The notes: generated by a model from the sequence alone, not told the origin. Shown: positions 1-9,118, counted from the stretch's first letter. The stretch: DNA of 44,600 bases from Candidatus Saccharimonadota bacterium (GCA_009839685.1 VXPC01000025.1:1-44600), one strand, 5' to 3'. Program-made: numbers and translations.

Positions 1-189
1 TCGGCGGCGCTGGTTATCCTGCTGATTCTGATTCAGACCCGCGGCGCCAGTTTGGGCGCCGGCTTCGGCGGCGAGGGCGACTCGGGGGGCGGCAGCGTCC
101 GGCGCGGCAGCGAACTGAGCATCCACCGGCTGACAATCGGCTTGGTCGTCGTGTTCGCCGTGTCTTTGGTCGCCAGTTTTTTCACTTAA
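1..189 (+). CDS. secG: SecG protein-export subunit, 3' part
   Basis: Only the C-terminal 62 codons are in the window; the frame is open from base 1 and ends in TAA. The visible part has the SecG pattern: the end of a first hydrophobic helix running into IQTRGASLGAGFGG, a glycine/serine-rich cytoplasmic loop, then a second hydrophobic helix (LTIGLVVVFAVSLVASFF) to the stop. SecG is the small third subunit of the SecYEG translocon in the cytoplasmic membrane. The call rests on this two-helix layout with the central glycine-rich loop. The next gene starts 33 bases downstream with no evident separate promoter, so the two are probably co-transcribed. Confidence 0.8.
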   Translation, partial: SAALVILLILIQTRGASLGAGFGGEGDSGGGSVRRGSELSIHRLTIGLVVVFAVSLVASFFT

Positions 190-221
190 GCAAGAGGACA
201 GCCTGAACTTGTGGGATAGCA

Positions 222-2108
222 GTGGGTTTTGAAGCAGACAACGATCCCGGCGAGACCCCCGGTTTCGAATTCGAAGAAGTCGAGGCCCGGGAGGAGCCGG
301 CCAGCCCGCACCGCTGGTGGCGCTGGGGTACCACCCTGAGAAGCCGCTACAGTCTGCGCATCAATACCGAACGCCATCTCGAACGCCATCTGATCGACCG
401 CTTGCCGAACCTGCCTAAGGTCGGCTGGTTCCTCAGCATTTGGCTGCTGTTGATCTTCCTGCTGCTCATCACCTTGTTGCTCCAAATCAGATCCCTGACG
501 GCCCATTACACGGTTCTGTTGCCGGACCGGGGCGGAACCTACACCGAAGGCCTGGTCGGCCGGGCCACCAATTTCAACCCGATTTACGCCTCGACCGAGG
601 TCGACCGTTCCGTCGCCAAGCTGGTTTTTGCCAACCTGTTCGACTACGACCAGGACAACCGGTTGCGGCCCGTGCTGGCCGAAAGCCTGGAAGCCAACGA
701 GAAGGCCCAGCAGTACACGGTCCGGCTGAAGGCCGGCCTGCGCTGGCATGACGGCGAGGAGCTGGATGCCGACGACGTCGTCTTCACTATCCGGACGATC
801 AAAAACCCCGACGCCCAGTCGCCGCTCCGGGTCAACTGGGAAGGGGTCAGCGTTGACAAAGTCGACGACCTGACGGTCAAGTTCACCCTGCCGGCCGCCT
901 TTTCACCGTTCGGCGCCAACTTAGTTCTGCCGGTGCTGCCCGAACACCTGCTGGCATCCGAAAACGTCAAGCAGCTGCGCGACGCCGACTTCAACTACCG
1001 CCCGGTCGGCTCCGGCCCGTTTGTCTTCGAGCGGCTCGTTTCCTTGGGCGGCGGCGGGATCGACGACAAGGAGTTCAGAATCAGGTTGGCGCGGAACACC
1101 GACTGGCCGCACCCCGGCCTCGACGGGGCCGCGCCGCTGCTGGACAGCTTTCATTTCTGGGTAGTGCCGACTGCCGAGCGGCTGACCGAATTGTTCAACC
1201 AAGGCCAGATATCGGGTGCTTTCAACTTGTCGGAAGAGGATATCAGCTTGGACAGCGCCGACTGGCGGGCCGTCGATCTTAACCTGATGAACGGCGTCTA
1301 CCTGTTCTTCAAGAATTCCAGCCCGCGCCTTCAGGACGCGAGTTTGCGCCGGGCTCTGATATCCGCGCTGGACATCGCCGTCCTGCTCGACAGCTTGGAC
1401 CGCAAAACGCAGCGGATTTTCGGTCCGCTGCTCCCCGAGCACGACGGTTATGACGCCGGCGCCCGGCCGCCGGGCTTCGATCCCGGCCTGACCCGCAGCT
1501 TGCTGGAAGCCGCCGGCTGGCAACGGGCGCGCGGGGGCTGGTCCAAAGATGACCAGACGCTGCTGCTGACGTTGACCACCCAGAAAGACACCCCTTACGA
1601 GACCCTGGCTCGCGAAATCAAGCGCCAGTTAGCCGAGGCGGGCATCAAAGTCGAACTTGACCTGCGGCCGGCGGAAAGCGTGCCGTTGGAGATCCTGCAG
1701 AACCACAACTACGGCGACATGTTGATTTACGGCATAAACTTGGGCGGTGACGCCGACGTCTATTCTTACTGGCATTCGTCCCAGGTCGACAGCAATTCGA
1801 CCCTGCGTCTCAACCTGTCCGAATACCAGTCCGGTCTAGCGGACGAAGCCCTGGAGGTGGCTCGCAGCCGCAACGACGCTGCGGAACGGCGCGAACGCTA
1901 CGGCGATTTCCAGCGGGTCTGGATGGACGATTTGCCGGCGCTGGCTCTTTACCGTTTCCGGCTGACCTATTACACCCTGCGCCACGTCAGCGGGCCGAGA
2001 GACAATACCCTGGTTATCGATAACAGCGACCGTTTCACCGATGTGAGCGATTGGGCCGTCAACCAGCGTCGTCGAACCGTCGAACGTCCGGGCGGCAGTG
2101 TTGATTAA
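222..2108 (+). CDS. Membrane-anchored peptide-binding (SBP family 5) protein
   Basis: A 628-residue protein resembling the extracellular solute-binding proteins of oligopeptide/nickel ABC transporters. The first ~65 residues are charged and cytoplasmic, residues ~67-89 form one strongly hydrophobic helix, and the rest is the binding domain. That domain begins with an SBP_bac_5-like opening (GTYTEGLVGRATNFNPIYAS) and continues with LRWHDGEELDADDVVFTI and the later VGSGPFVFE. It has no lipobox, so it is held by a signal anchor instead of a lipid. GTG at 222 is the first possible start after an in-frame TGA at 204. No permease or ATPase gene lies nearby, so it may work with a distant transporter or as a peptide-binding or chaperone-like surface protein. 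Confidence 0.82.
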   Translation: MGFEADNDPGETPGFEFEEVEAREEPASPHRWWRWGTTLRSRYSLRINTERHLERHLIDRLPNLPKVGWFLSIWLLLIFLLLITLLLQIRSLTAHYTVLLPDRGGTYTEGLVGRATNFNPIYASTEVDRSVAKLVFANLFDYDQDNRLRPVLAESLEANEKAQQYTVRLKAGLRWHDGEELDADDVVFTIRTIKNPDAQSPLRVNWEGVSVDKVDDLTVKFTLPAAFSPFGANLVLPVLPEHLLASENVKQLRDADFNYRPVGSGPFVFERLVSLGGGGIDDKEFRIRLARNTDWPHPGLDGAAPLLDSFHFWVVPTAERLTELFNQGQISGAFNLSEEDISLDSADWRAVDLNLMNGVYLFFKNSSPRLQDASLRRALISALDIAVLLDSLDRKTQRIFGPLLPEHDGYDAGARPPGFDPGLTRSLLEAAGWQRARGGWSKDDQTLLLTLTTQKDTPYETLAREIKRQLAEAGIKVELDLRPAESVPLEILQNHNYGDMLIYGINLGGDADVYSYWHSSQVDSNSTLRLNLSEYQSGLADEALEVARSRNDAAERRERYGDFQRVWMDDLPALALYRFRLTYYTLRHVSGPRDNTLVIDNSDRFTDVSDWAVNQRRRTVERPGGSVD

Positions 2109-2115
2109 ACAACGC

Positions 2116-2135
2116 CGTGCTATATACTTTAAGTA
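2116..2135 (+). promoter_or_regulatory. Promoter with extended -10, leaderless start
   Basis: A TATACT box at 2123-2128 within TGCTATATACT is followed after 7 bases by the GTG of the FAD-linked oxidase. The predicted transcription start therefore falls on or beside the start codon, and there is no room for a Shine-Dalgarno sequence. Confidence 0.5.
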
Positions 2136-3794
2136 GTGAAATCCCTAGTTAAATACCTGCAGAAACATCTGGCCGGCGAGGTAACGGCCGGCAGTGATAT
2201 CTTGCAGGCTTTCGCTACCGACGCCAGCTTAGTCGGCCGAAGGCCTCTGGGAGCGGTCTACGTCCGGGACGAGCGCGATATCCGCAAAACCCTGCTTTTT
2301 CTCAGTCAAACCGCCATCAAGGGCAAGGCCATCCCGCTGACAATCAGGGGCGGCGGCAGCGATTTGACCGGGGCGGCCGTCGGCAACGGCCTGATCATGA
2401 TTATGCCGGCTTATCTCAACCGGTTACTCAAGGTCAATGACCGGCGCAGCCTGTACAGGTTCGAAGCCGGCTACGAACTCGGCCGGCTGGAGGCTTTCTT
2501 GGCCGACCGCGGCAGTTTTCTGCCTCCCGCCTGGGGTTTGCCATCGGCGGCCACCTTGGGCGGAGCCGTGGCCAACAACGCCTCTTCCAAATACAGCACC
2601 AAGTACGGCCTGATGACCGACCAAATCCAAGCCCTCAGAGTCATCCTGGCCAACGGCGAAGCGGTGGAAATTGCCAAACTGTCGCGCAACAAGGTGCTCA
2701 AGAAGCTGACCCTTGATACTTTCGAAGGCGATATTTACCGCGAGCTGGACCGGCTGTTTTACAGCGAGGATTCCCCCTACTATTATAAGAGCAGTCCGAT
2801 TTTCGACCGTAAGGGGGGTGAAACCCGCCAGCTGCCCGGCTACGACTTGGCCGGCGTCTGCGGCGAGGACGGCAGTTTGAACCTGATACCGTTGTTCGCC
2901 GGCTCGCAAGGCACGCTGGGGGTTATCACCGAAGTCGAGGTCAGGGGTCGGCCGTACAACAAGACCCCTCAGGTTCTGTTGCTGAGATGCGCCGACGTCA
3001 AAGTCTGTCCGCAACTGATAGGTGAAATCCAGGCGCTTGAACCGGCGGCCGTGACGATGATCAACGGCGGCTGTTTCGCCAAACTCAGGGAGGTCGCGCC
3101 GTTCCTGCTCAGTGACTTTGCCGGGCTGGAGGACAGCGAGATTGTCCTGCTGGTTGAATTCGACGACTTCAGCTTGCAGCGTATATATAAGAAAGTGAAG
3201 AAGATAGAGGGGATTGCCGACGGCTTGGGCGTGGATTGCGAGCCGATTAAGCCGATCGAGGCCGGCGCCAATCTGGATCGTTTGCGCTCCGCCCTCGGCC
3301 TGATCATAGCCGACGGCTCGGCCGCCGGCCGCCACGTCTTCGGCGGTTTCGCCGGTGCCCACATTCCGCTTGGCAACTGGGTCAACTTTTACAACCAGGC
3401 CAGGTTGCTGTTCAAGTCGCACAAGCTGGAGTTCTTGGCTTTAGGCGAAATCGGCTTTAACCGTTTCAGCTGCTTGCCCCGGTTCAACCTCCAGACACCG
3501 ACGGCCAGAAAACGCCTGCTCAAATTTTTGGACGATTACGCCGATCTGGTTATCCGCCACGGGGGCCGGCTCAGCTTGGAGCGCCAAGAGGGAGCCTTGC
3601 TCGGCCGGTTCGTCCAAGCCGGCGCCGGCGAGGAAGACCGCCAGTTGCTGGAGACCCTTAAAAAACTGTTTGACCCCTACAATATCCTCAACCCGGCCGT
3701 TAAGCTGGGAGCCGAGAAGGTTGAGCTGTCCAAGAGCTTGCGGGCCGAGCCCGATTGGGACCGCTTCCACCAACACTTGCCCCGGTTGAGCTAA
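2136..3794 (+). CDS. FAD-linked oxidase (GlcD-like)
   Basis: A 552-residue protein of the FAD/FMN-containing dehydrogenase superfamily (vanillyl-alcohol-oxidase fold). The N-terminal FAD-binding domain shows the expected landmarks: AIPLTIRGGGSDLTGAAVG (~residues 65-85, diphosphate binding), a GLPSAATLGGAVANNASS segment (~130-148), and GSQGTLGVITEVEVRGRP (~256-274). The C-terminal part ends with RLLETLKKLFDPYNILNPAVK-like residues, typical of D-lactate/glycolate dehydrogenases. The electron donor is not decidable from sequence; D-2-hydroxy acids are the usual substrates of the family. No iron-sulfur partner subunit is adjacent. The GTG start sits 7 bases after a -10 box, so the mRNA is probably leaderless. 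Confidence 0.8.
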   Translation: MKSLVKYLQKHLAGEVTAGSDILQAFATDASLVGRRPLGAVYVRDERDIRKTLLFLSQTAIKGKAIPLTIRGGGSDLTGAAVGNGLIMIMPAYLNRLLKVNDRRSLYRFEAGYELGRLEAFLADRGSFLPPAWGLPSAATLGGAVANNASSKYSTKYGLMTDQIQALRVILANGEAVEIAKLSRNKVLKKLTLDTFEGDIYRELDRLFYSEDSPYYYKSSPIFDRKGGETRQLPGYDLAGVCGEDGSLNLIPLFAGSQGTLGVITEVEVRGRPYNKTPQVLLLRCADVKVCPQLIGEIQALEPAAVTMINGGCFAKLREVAPFLLSDFAGLEDSEIVLLVEFDDFSLQRIYKKVKKIEGIADGLGVDCEPIKPIEAGANLDRLRSALGLIIADGSAAGRHVFGGFAGAHIPLGNWVNFYNQARLLFKSHKLEFLALGEIGFNRFSCLPRFNLQTPTARKRLLKFLDDYADLVIRHGGRLSLERQEGALLGRFVQAGAGEEDRQLLETLKKLFDPYNILNPAVKLGAEKVELSKSLRAEPDWDRFHQHLPRLS

Positions 3795-3896
3795 ACGGTT
3801 GGGCGCTTGCTAACATTTTTAACAACGTTCAGAGGCGGATAACAGGGGTATTCGCCGGCAAAGGGCTTATTTTTAACCCTGATACGGACTTTCTTA

Positions 3897-3924
3897 TTGA
3901 CAACGTTTTGATAATTGTTATGAT
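3897..3924 (+). promoter_or_regulatory. Strong promoter for surface protein gene
   Basis: TTGACA at 3897-3902 and TATGAT at 3919-3924 with a 16-base spacer and a TGT extension before the -10. The ATG at 3932 begins 8 bases after the -10 ends, which predicts a leaderless transcript and settles the start codon. Confidence 0.75.
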
Positions 3925-3931
3925 ATGGGCT

Positions 3932-6445
3932 ATGAACTCAAATAATTCAACTCCAAACAACATCAATCTGCATAAGATTAAGATATTTTTGAGCAAGACT
4001 GGTTTGTTGCTGGCGCTGGCCGTGGCGACGATCGGACTTGCCCTCATCACTTGGTCGCGAGTGGCCTCGGCCCACGACAGTAGCACTGCGCACAACCATG
4101 CCTCTGTTACTTTCAGCCAGGAATTCGGTAATCACGACGACGATGACGGCACTACCGCCGACATTGGTTACGTCGAGGTCAACATCCGCGTTTCAGGCTC
4201 CGGCAACGTGCTGGTACCCGGTACTGACGGCGGTGCGGCCGGTTACGGAAACTACCATATTGTAACGGTGGAGGACAGGGCCGACTGTGACGAGGACGCC
4301 TTCCCTGCGTCCGGCAGCAGTGATGCCAACGCGTTCACAACGCCCGATGGCTCTTCCGGCACGGACTTCGACATCCAGAACCGCCGCGGTGACAATTTGA
4401 CCAGTTCCTCCCAGATATTCGCCAACGACGCCATCACGGGCACGCTGGGCACCGACCACCACGACCGGCATCTCTGTGTGCAAGTGGTATTTGAAGACGC
4501 CAGCGACGATGTGACGGAATACGTTTCCAGTGCCGACCTGCTTGATTTCGAAGGCCCGATGGTTGAGGACGTGCTTGTCAACGACGACGCCAGGAATCAG
4601 GAGTACAACTTGGGCGACGTGATTGACATCGTGGTAGAGTTCAACGAAACGGTACAAGTCGAGAGAATTACCGAGGAGACGGGCGATGACGCGGCTCTGC
4701 CTCACATAGACTTGGCATCCGCCGGTTTGACGGGCAGGACTGCCGAACTGTTGAACCTCAACAGGGGTACGAAGCTGACTTTCCGCTACACGGTGCAGTT
4801 CGGTGACGATCCGACCGGCGCTGGCATAGACTTGGTTGATTTGGCTAACGCGGTCATTGTGGCACCCGACGGGACGGCTGACTCTGACAGCGACGCCGAC
4901 TACCGCATCTCCGATTTGGCCGGCAACGCAGCGACCCTGACGCCCAGCCCAGCGGAGGAAATAGATTTCCGCAGCGGCGAGGTGATGGTTGGTTTGGATA
5001 CCATGGTGAAGAGGATGGGCGACAGGTTGGTCATAGAGGCTATGCCTGACGAATACGACAAGGCTGGCACTGACACCCTAACCGTTAAGAGCGCCGTTGC
5101 TTTCACCGACGAGGATCGGCCCGACAGCATGGACATGGAAGGCTGTGAAGAAGATGTCGTCGACTCTCGGGCAGACGCTGCCGGCGAGGGAGCGGACAAA
5201 CCGTCCGGCTCGGATTACTTCGGCATTGATCTGCCGGAAGACCCCGACGACATGTACTACTGCTTCAAGGTGACGGATGATCTTGACCGGGTCACCTACA
5301 CCAGCGTGTACCGCTACGTAGCGGACAACAGCGGCCCCAGAATCAGCGTCGCGACTGTCAACAACGTCCTGACGATTACGGCGACCGACGCGGTTTCCGG
5401 TGTCGACGAGGACAGCATCGCTTGGAGAATCCTGGGTTCGGGCAATGATCGTTGTATCGAAGGCTTGGGTCAGTTCGCCAACTCGTCCGACACGATTAAT
5501 ATCACCTCGGCTCACGACGGTCTTGAAATCTGCATCAAAGCCAGCGACAACGCCGGCAACTCAAGCTACCTATCGGCTACTTTGAGGCACGACGCTTCGG
5601 TTGTCGTAGTACCCGACCCTGTCGACCCGGGTGATGACATGGTTCAGCAGCCCGACGACGACATGACTGATCCCGTAACCACTCCGGATGACGACATGAC
5701 CGACACCGACCAGATGGTTGACTGCGATGTAGTCGTCTGCTTCCCATCCAACTGGGACGACCTGACGGTGCAGGAGAAAATCGCTGCCAACCCTTACAGG
5801 TGCCTTGACACGACTCAGATCCGCGGTGACAACGGTCGCTGCTTGGGCGGAGGCTCGGCGCTGGGCGAGGATCCACAGGTGGTCATCGACGGCCAGCCCA
5901 CGACTGACCCAGGCACTACTCCCGTAGTCACGCCTGAGGAAGGTGACGAGACCACTGATCCTGTGGTGGACGAAGAAGAGGAAGAGCAGCCAGCTGAAGA
6001 AGAGGAAGCTCCCGTTGCGGACACTACCATCGGCTTGGACTACGAAGCAAATGACGACGGAACCGGCACGATAGTCGTCGACGCTCCTGAAGGAATCAGC
6101 GGATTGAAGTTCGCAATCGTCGAGGAAGCCACTTGCGATGACTCGATTGAAGACTCGGACTTCAGCGATGTAGACGACACCAACACCATAGGCCTTGAAG
6201 CCGGCCAGGTTGAGTCTCAGGTTTACGTCTGCGTCCGCGGCATGCAGGATGACGGCAACTTGGTTCACTCTCTGAAGCAAGCAGGTGAAGTAGCTGGCGC
6301 GGAGACCGGTACCGAGACCGGCACCGGCACGACTGACGAAGAAGGAGAGGGCGGCAGTAACACCTTCCTCATCGTCATCATCGTCATCGGCGTCATCGCA
6401 GTCGGTATCGTGGTTGCGATCATGCTCTCCAGCAAGAAGAACTAA
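3932..6445 (+). CDS. Large acidic surface protein, bitopic, unknown function
   Basis: An 837-residue protein with no recognised enzyme family. After about 25 polar residues comes a hydrophobic signal/anchor (LLLALAVATIGLALITW) ending near VASAHD, then a long Asp/Glu-rich extracellular part and a C-terminal membrane helix (FLIVIIVIGVIAVGIVVAIML) followed by SSKKN. The middle contains Ig-like stretches with paired cysteines and the recurring YYCFKVTD and CIKASDNAGNSSY motifs, also seen in the 41.8 kb protein. Residues ~600-645 carry a two-cysteine module (NWDDLTVQEKIAANPYRC then GRCLGGG) shared with the 10.9-12.1 kb protein. The frame is open further upstream, but the promoter places the start at this ATG. 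It is probably a cell-surface or adhesin-like protein. Confidence 0.8.
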   Translation: MNSNNSTPNNINLHKIKIFLSKTGLLLALAVATIGLALITWSRVASAHDSSTAHNHASVTFSQEFGNHDDDDGTTADIGYVEVNIRVSGSGNVLVPGTDGGAAGYGNYHIVTVEDRADCDEDAFPASGSSDANAFTTPDGSSGTDFDIQNRRGDNLTSSSQIFANDAITGTLGTDHHDRHLCVQVVFEDASDDVTEYVSSADLLDFEGPMVEDVLVNDDARNQEYNLGDVIDIVVEFNETVQVERITEETGDDAALPHIDLASAGLTGRTAELLNLNRGTKLTFRYTVQFGDDPTGAGIDLVDLANAVIVAPDGTADSDSDADYRISDLAGNAATLTPSPAEEIDFRSGEVMVGLDTMVKRMGDRLVIEAMPDEYDKAGTDTLTVKSAVAFTDEDRPDSMDMEGCEEDVVDSRADAAGEGADKPSGSDYFGIDLPEDPDDMYYCFKVTDDLDRVTYTSVYRYVADNSGPRISVATVNNVLTITATDAVSGVDEDSIAWRILGSGNDRCIEGLGQFANSSDTINITSAHDGLEICIKASDNAGNSSYLSATLRHDASVVVVPDPVDPGDDMVQQPDDDMTDPVTTPDDDMTDTDQMVDCDVVVCFPSNWDDLTVQEKIAANPYRCLDTTQIRGDNGRCLGGGSALGEDPQVVIDGQPTTDPGTTPVVTPEEGDETTDPVVDEEEEEQPAEEEEAPVADTTIGLDYEANDDGTGTIVVDAPEGISGLKFAIVEEATCDDSIEDSDFSDVDDTNTIGLEAGQVESQVYVCVRGMQDDGNLVHSLKQAGEVAGAETGTETGTGTTDEEGEGGSNTFLIVIIVIGVIAVGIVVAIMLSSKKN

Positions 6446-6496
6446 GACGTACTTTAGACTTCTTCAGAGTTTCGGATCCCCAAGTCCGGAACCGGC

Positions 6497-6525
6497 AAAG
6501 CTCCCCGACTAAAGGGGAGCTTTGT
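6497..6525 (+). terminator. Intrinsic terminator hairpin
   Basis: A perfect 10-bp stem AAAGCTCCCC / GGGGAGCTTT (6497-6506 with 6514-6523) and a 7-base loop, 51 bases after the stop of the surface protein. The stem is A/T-edged, so it can act in both directions; the opposing carS-like gene ends 53 bases further on. Confidence 0.75.
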
Positions 6526-6577
6526 CATGTCGAACCAAAGAGCTATCCCCAAACCGGCGGCTACAACGGAAGGTTCT

Positions 6578-7135
6578 CTAGAACTTGTCCCGTTTCAACC
6601 TGAGCAGGTAGGCTGCGTAAGAAATAAAGGGGTGAACAAGGGCGTAAGTCAGCAGACCGACCAGATAGTGCGTCGGCGTCAGGTCGAAAATAAAACCGGT
6701 GATGATGTAGGCGCCTAAAATGTAATCGATCTGGTCCATGACGGGCCAGCTCTGTCCCGGCCGCAATCCGATTCGCCGCTTGCAGAAGCTCTTGAGGGCG
6801 TCACCGGCCAAAGCCCCGCAGCCCAGCAAGACGCCCAGCAGGACCAAGTTGATCTCCGAACTGAAGACGTCGACGCGGCCGACGTAGGGGATCAAGCTGC
6901 TCAGGGTTGCCAGAACCGCCCCGCTCAAGCCGCCGAAAAAAGCGCCGAGTGCCAAACCGCGCCAGGTTTTGTTGTCGCCCAGCAGCCGCTGGCCCCCGTA
7001 TTTGAGGCCGCAATCAAGCGGGGTGTTCCATCTTCTCAGCCACGGCAGCTTGGCGCCCCAGACCGGCGCCGTATTGGCGATACCGGCCGGCGCCAGCAAG
7101 AAAAGCATCTGCATGAAGATCTCAAGGCTGATCAT
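6578..7135 (-). CDS. carS: CDP-archaeol synthase-like (CarS/DUF46) integral membrane enzyme
   Basis: A 185-residue hydrophobic protein with about five membrane helices. The conserved cytoplasmic segment LLGDNKTWRGL (~51-61) followed by GAFFGG is the hallmark of the CarS/DUF46 family. In archaea CarS transfers CTP to a lipid phosphate to make CDP-archaeol; bacterial relatives, frequent in CPR genomes, are thought to act like CdsA on phosphatidate or an unusual lipid. A later segment GALAGDALKSFCKRRIGL is also family-like. The ATG lies one base after the stop of the upstream phosphatidyltransferase gene, so the two are translationally coupled and the pair would make and then use a CDP-activated lipid. 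Substrate assignment is inferred. Confidence 0.78.
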   Translation of the reverse strand: MISLEIFMQMLFLLAPAGIANTAPVWGAKLPWLRRWNTPLDCGLKYGGQRLLGDNKTWRGLALGAFFGGLSGAVLATLSSLIPYVGRVDVFSSEINLVLLGVLLGCGALAGDALKSFCKRRIGLRPGQSWPVMDQIDYILGAYIITGFIFDLTPTHYLVGLLTYALVHPFISYAAYLLRLKRDKF

Positions 7136-7136
7136 T

Positions 7137-7748
7137 TCAGCGCCGAATCGCTTTCTTGATATCCGCCGATCGCTGCCAGATCGTCAGGCAGCTGCCGGCT
7201 ACCAAAATACCCAAGCCGATCGCGAATTGCTGGCTGATCAAAATCAGGATAACCAGGGCAACCCGCCATTCATAACTGAAATAACCGCCGCCGAACAGCC
7301 GGTTAAGCTTGGCGGGGGCTAATTTCTTGCCTCTGGCCGCCAAAACCGCCTCACTCTTGGCCTTGACATAGCTGACGGCGAGAGAGAGGCCTAGAGCGGC
7401 CGTACAAAGGCCGATCAGGTAGCCGCTGCGGCCTGAAGCGGCCAAATGGTAGGCTAGGCTGCTGAAAACTATCACTTCCTTCAGCCGATCCGAGACAGCA
7501 TCGAACCAGACGCCGAAATCCGTAGCGCGGTTCTGCCGGCGCGCCAAGGCGCCATCCAAGGCGTCCAGCGGAGCGGCGATCAACAACGCCAGCCCGGCGT
7601 AAAGGGGCTGGCCGGCGATAATCAGCCAGCCGACCGGCAGGTGCAGCGCCAAACCGGTCGCGGTGATTATATTGGGGGTCAGCCGGCCGCCGCTGGCGCG
7701 ATCAATGAAGCCGGCGCTGGCTTCCGCCAGCCGTTTCAAAGCTTTCAT
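7137..7748 (-). CDS. CDP-alcohol phosphatidyltransferase
   Basis: A 203-residue membrane enzyme. The full family signature is visible: D62-x2-D65-G66-x2-A69-R70-x8-G79-x3-D83-x3-D87, the metal-binding and catalytic motif that joins a CDP-linked lipid to an alcohol such as glycerol-3-phosphate, inositol or serine. Several hydrophobic helices surround it. The partner alcohol cannot be read from the sequence; PgsA-type phosphatidylglycerophosphate synthesis is one option. An AGGAG-type ribosome site lies just upstream of the ATG and a TATACT -10 box at 7775-7780 gives a leader of about 25 bases. Head of a two-gene unit with the CarS-like gene. Confidence 0.85.
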   Translation of the reverse strand: MKALKRLAEASAGFIDRASGGRLTPNIITATGLALHLPVGWLIIAGQPLYAGLALLIAAPLDALDGALARRQNRATDFGVWFDAVSDRLKEVIVFSSLAYHLAASGRSGYLIGLCTAALGLSLAVSYVKAKSEAVLAARGKKLAPAKLNRLFGGGYFSYEWRVALVILILISQQFAIGLGILVAGSCLTIWQRSADIKKAIRR

Positions 7749-7774
7749 GACTCTCCTAAACTATCCGTCCAGAC

Positions 7775-7780
7775 AGTATA
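7775..7780 (-). promoter_or_regulatory. -10 box for the lipid gene pair
   Basis: Reading the minus strand, TATACT precedes the phosphatidyltransferase ATG by about 26 bases, with a Shine-Dalgarno-like AGGAG in the leader. It lies between tyrS and the lipid genes, so the latter need not depend on tyrS transcription. Confidence 0.45.
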
Positions 7781-7798
7781 ACACCGTTTTGGCCGCGC

Positions 7799-9088
7799 TT
7801 ATTCGGCGATTGCCCGGATAGTGTTCTTGCCGATGATAATCAGTACCGGTTCGCCGCCCAAGGCGGTTCGCCGGCTGTCCAGGGGCTGGATGCTCAGATC
7901 GGTGTCCTCGGCATTCTTCACGACCACCTTAACGGCTTTGTTGTCCAGCAGCTCTTTGATTTGGGTCCGGCTTTCCACGCCTGGCAGCTTGGAGAGCAGT
8001 TCATCGAATAAGACTGCCGGCTGCCACGATCCGGTTCCGTCGCCGAGGCGAATCTTGCGTGCCGCCGGCTCAAGCTCCAAGACGTCCGGCCAATCCGCGT
8101 CGGCGCCTTTGTCCTTTCGGGAGCCGGGAAAGGCCAGTTGGGCGAAGGCGCGGCAGATTCTCAAATTGTCCGCGCCATGAATCGCGGCCGTCACCGATTC
8201 GGCCAGCCGTCTTTGGGCCGCCCGACCGGCCGGGTCGGCGGCTTGCTCCCGGCCGACCCCTTCGATCTCTTCCTTATCCAGCTCAGTGAAGATCTTCAGG
8301 TAGTTCAGGGCGTCCAGATCCGAGGTGTTCAGCCAGAACTGGTAGAAGTCGCTCGGATGCGTCAGGGCGGGGTCCAGCCAAACCGTCTGTTCCTCGCTTT
8401 TGCCGAATTTCTTGCCCGTCGCCTGATTGATGACCAGCGGCAGGGTGACGACGTGGACGGCCTGGCCATGTTTGCGCCTGATCAGGTCAACCCCCGAAAT
8501 GCAGTTGCCCCATTGATCGGAACCGCCCAGCTGCAGGTTGCAGCCATAGTCTTCAAAAAGCTTCAAATAATCGTAGCCTTGCAGCAAGGTATAGCTGAAT
8601 TCGGCGTAGCTGATGCCGGCGCCTCCCTCGCCTAGGCGGGAAGCGATATAGTCCCTCTGAATCAGGGGCGTCATCGAAAAATTCTTGCCGACGTCGCGCA
8701 GGAAATCCAAAACGTTGAAATCCTTGTACCAGTCCAAGTTGTTGACATAGGTTACCGGCGCTTTCCCGAATATAAGGGCGAACTGGGCTTGGGCGTTGGC
8801 CACGTTGGCGGCGATGCGATCCTTGCTCTGCAGAATCCGCTCGTTTTCCTTGCCGCCCGGGTCACCGATCAAACTGGTCGCCCCGCCGGCTAAGATAATA
8901 GCCTTATGCCCGTGGCGGAGAAAAGTTTTGACGGCCATCATCGGCGCCAGATTGCCGACCGTCTGGGAGAGCGCGGTGGCGTCGAAGCCGATGTAGAGCG
9001 TCCAGGCGTGGTCGTCCAGCCGCTCGGCGTTCTCCAAGGTCGTGTCCTGGATAAAGCCGCGCCATTTCAGTTCTTCCGCTAAGGTCAT
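7799..9088 (-). CDS. tyrS: Tyrosyl-tRNA synthetase
   Basis: A 429-residue class I synthetase that charges tRNA-Tyr. Recognisable parts are the nucleotide-fold start (YIGFDATA), the GGATSLIGDPGGKENER stretch, the tyrosine pocket YTLLQGYDYLKL and LGGSDQWGN, the KFGKS signature loop, and a C-terminal S4-like RNA-binding domain (LLDNKAVKVVV...). The HIGH signature reads TVGN (in LSQTVGNL), with Thr instead of the first His. The frame allows a TTG start two codons earlier, but ATG at 9088 is preferred. A TAGAAT box at 9113-9118 gives a leader of about 17 bases with no Shine-Dalgarno. Divergent from rmuC. Confidence 0.93.
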   Translation of the reverse strand: MTLAEELKWRGFIQDTTLENAERLDDHAWTLYIGFDATALSQTVGNLAPMMAVKTFLRHGHKAIILAGGATSLIGDPGGKENERILQSKDRIAANVANAQAQFALIFGKAPVTYVNNLDWYKDFNVLDFLRDVGKNFSMTPLIQRDYIASRLGEGGAGISYAEFSYTLLQGYDYLKLFEDYGCNLQLGGSDQWGNCISGVDLIRRKHGQAVHVVTLPLVINQATGKKFGKSEEQTVWLDPALTHPSDFYQFWLNTSDLDALNYLKIFTELDKEEIEGVGREQAADPAGRAAQRRLAESVTAAIHGADNLRICRAFAQLAFPGSRKDKGADADWPDVLELEPAARKIRLGDGTGSWQPAVLFDELLSKLPGVESRTQIKELLDNKAVKVVVKNAEDTDLSIQPLDSRRTALGGEPVLIIIGKNTIRAIAE

Positions 9089-9112
9089 GGTCAAGTTGGG
9101 TTGTTTGGGACA

Positions 9113-9118
9113 ATTCTA
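9113..9118 (-). promoter_or_regulatory. -10 box of tyrS
   Basis: TAGAAT on the minus strand (within GTTAGAAT), 24 bases before the tyrS ATG. A TAAAAT box at 9166-9171 on the plus strand could serve rmuC, so the 119-base gap is a divergent promoter region. Confidence 0.4.
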
